A stretch of DNA of 64,000 bases from assembly GCA_034387635.1 (NCBI GenBank), contig JAOANU010000005.1, forward strand, positions 992,001 through 1,056,000, given 5' to 3'. Origin of the DNA: Rhodosporidiobolus odoratus (lineage: Eukaryota; Basidiomycota; Microbotryomycetes; Sporidiobolales; Sporidiobolaceae). Positions 63,301 to 64,000 of this stretch are shown piece by piece. How positions within the stretch are numbered: position 1 is the first letter of the stretch; each line of letters starts with the position of its first letter. The notes beneath the pieces were generated by a model. That model did not search any database, was not told the origin of the DNA, and saw nothing but the letters and a program-made list of their open reading frames with translations. Both the position numbers and the translations under genes were made by a program.

Positions 63301-64000
63301 TTCGCCATCCCTTCGCAGGAGTTTGATGCCGAGACGGGTGCTGCCCGCGCCCTGGCCGTCGAGGACGAGGACAACGCGTCTCTCATCGAGGCTCTCACCG
63401 AAGCGGCCCTCATCGGAGCCGCCAGTGGCCTCGAGGATGCCGAGCCAGCAGCTTCGACGGGCAACTCGAAGAAGAAGAAGGGTGGAGACTTGCGCAAGAA
63501 GGCGCTCAAGAAGACGATGCTTCCTGCGGCGGATGGTGGATCCAGCAGTCGAGCGAGGAAGAAGGGCGCGGCGGCGGTGGCGGCTGCCGCCGCTGCTGCT
63601 GCTGCGCAGGCCAACTCGGCACCGAGTTCACGAGCGGCATCTCCAGTCGGCGGTGACGTAGACAGTACCGTGGCCGACGGAACTCCGGCTGTCGAAGACG
63701 TCGAATCGGCGCTTGCCAGTGCGGCGGAAGGCAGTCGCGAAGTCTCGATGGACTTGGGAACGGCTGGCGAAGATTCGACGTCCGCTGCGCTCGATGCCGG
63801 GGATGAACGACCTGGCGAGCTGATAGTGCCTGTCGAGGAGAAACCGGTCAAGCTTGACAAGCGGAAAACATGGAACTTGTTCTGCAACTCGACTCTCTAC
63901 AACCTGCTCCGACTTTTCCAGGTCCGTTCATACGTGTTCCATTGCCTCAAATGCAGTCGAGACGCTGATGCTGTGTCTATGGCAGATCCTCCAATCCCGC
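60305..64000 (+). CDS. SIN3: SIN3 histone deacetylase scaffold (3' end beyond window)
   Basis: Master scaffold of the Sin3-Rpd3 histone deacetylase complex. Three paired amphipathic helix domains are seen. PAH1: NVRDALSYLDRVKLTFQDQ, then DFKSQGIDTPGVIDRVSTLF and GLIQGFNTFLPPGYRIE. PAH2: NHAITYVNKIKNRFIREPET, YKAFLEILQTYQKEGRAIQD and DLLDEFKQFLPD. PAH3: DLAFFARVKAHAKDQTIYHE, FLKLMNLYTNELIDLTALIS and ALWNEFKEITGW. The Sin3 HDAC-interaction region follows (PSYRKLPPA, NDEWVSQPSYASDEGFVAQR-type block, RRNPYEEALHRSEEERHEYD, HIEANLRTIALLEPIATRIA). Unusually PAH1 begins within a few residues of the ATG. The frame is open at the window edge after STLYNLLRLFQ, where an intron starts. Confidence 0.93.

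Overview
The window is nuclear DNA from a GC-rich, intron-rich fungus. Nearly every gene is split by short GT-AG introns with a CTGAC/CTAAC-like branch point just before the acceptor. Codons mostly end in C or G, and genes sit on both strands with short gaps. The gene set (ROT1, POM152, SIN3, fused HIS7, Rds1-like, DUF3074) and the base composition fit a basidiomycete red yeast of the Rhodotorula/Rhodosporidium type. That placement is inference. There is no sign of a mobile element, CRISPR array, tRNA or rRNA.

Layout. 0.8-5.1 kb (+): importin-7/8-type karyopherin. 5.4-7.2 kb (-): secreted Rds1-like ferritin-fold protein. 7.7-8.8 kb (+): Yfh7-like P-loop kinase. 9.1-10.1 kb (-): a compact voltage-gated proton channel (Hv1). 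10.4-12.1 kb (+): a BED-type zinc finger that appears to be spliced in frame onto 5-hydroxyisourate hydrolase. 12.5-13.2 kb (+): acidic protein of unknown function. 13.7-14.8 kb (-): thiol/thiopurine methyltransferase-like enzyme. 15.2-16.7 kb (+): SDR oxidoreductase. 16.8-18.6 kb (-): choline/ethanolamine phosphotransferase. 19.1-20.4 kb (-): DUF3074 START-like protein. 20.7-22.7 kb (+): Ebp1/PA2G4. 23.0-24.6 kb (+): phosphoglycerate dehydrogenase. 25.2-27.3 kb (+): HIS7. 27.5-29.4 kb (-): unknown protein. 29.9-31.0 kb (+): ROT1. 31.5-38.9 kb (+): very large Pom1/DYRK-type kinase. 39.2-40.8 kb (-): membrane-anchored heme-thiolate peroxidase. 41.2-45.7 kb (-): nucleoporin POM152. 45.9-47.8 kb (+): FYV10/MAEA, a GID E3 subunit. 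48.0-49.0 kb (-): YjbQ family. 49.2-50.1 kb (+): ATP synthase subunit e. 50.8-52.1 kb (-): bHLH factor. 53.1-55.4 kb (+), 55.7-56.5 kb (-) and 56.8-58.0 kb (-): three proteins of unknown function. 58.5-60.0 kb (-): inorganic pyrophosphatase. 60.3 kb to the end (+): SIN3, cut by the window edge.

These are mostly housekeeping genes with no shared pathway cluster. Several pairs are divergent with short shared promoters, notably POM152/FYV10 (140 bp), YjbQ/ATP synthase e (252 bp) and pyrophosphatase/SIN3 (285 bp). The most unusual items are the zinc finger-HIU hydrolase fusion, the Hv1 channel, a peroxidase whose catalytic Glu is replaced by Gln, a long insert with an NLS-like end inside the HIS7 cyclase domain, and a 16-nt micro-exon in the YjbQ gene. 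Exon joins were worked out by eye from splice consensus and reading phase. For the Hv1, YjbQ, subunit e, 55.7 kb and 56.8 kb models the summed exon lengths are exact multiples of three.
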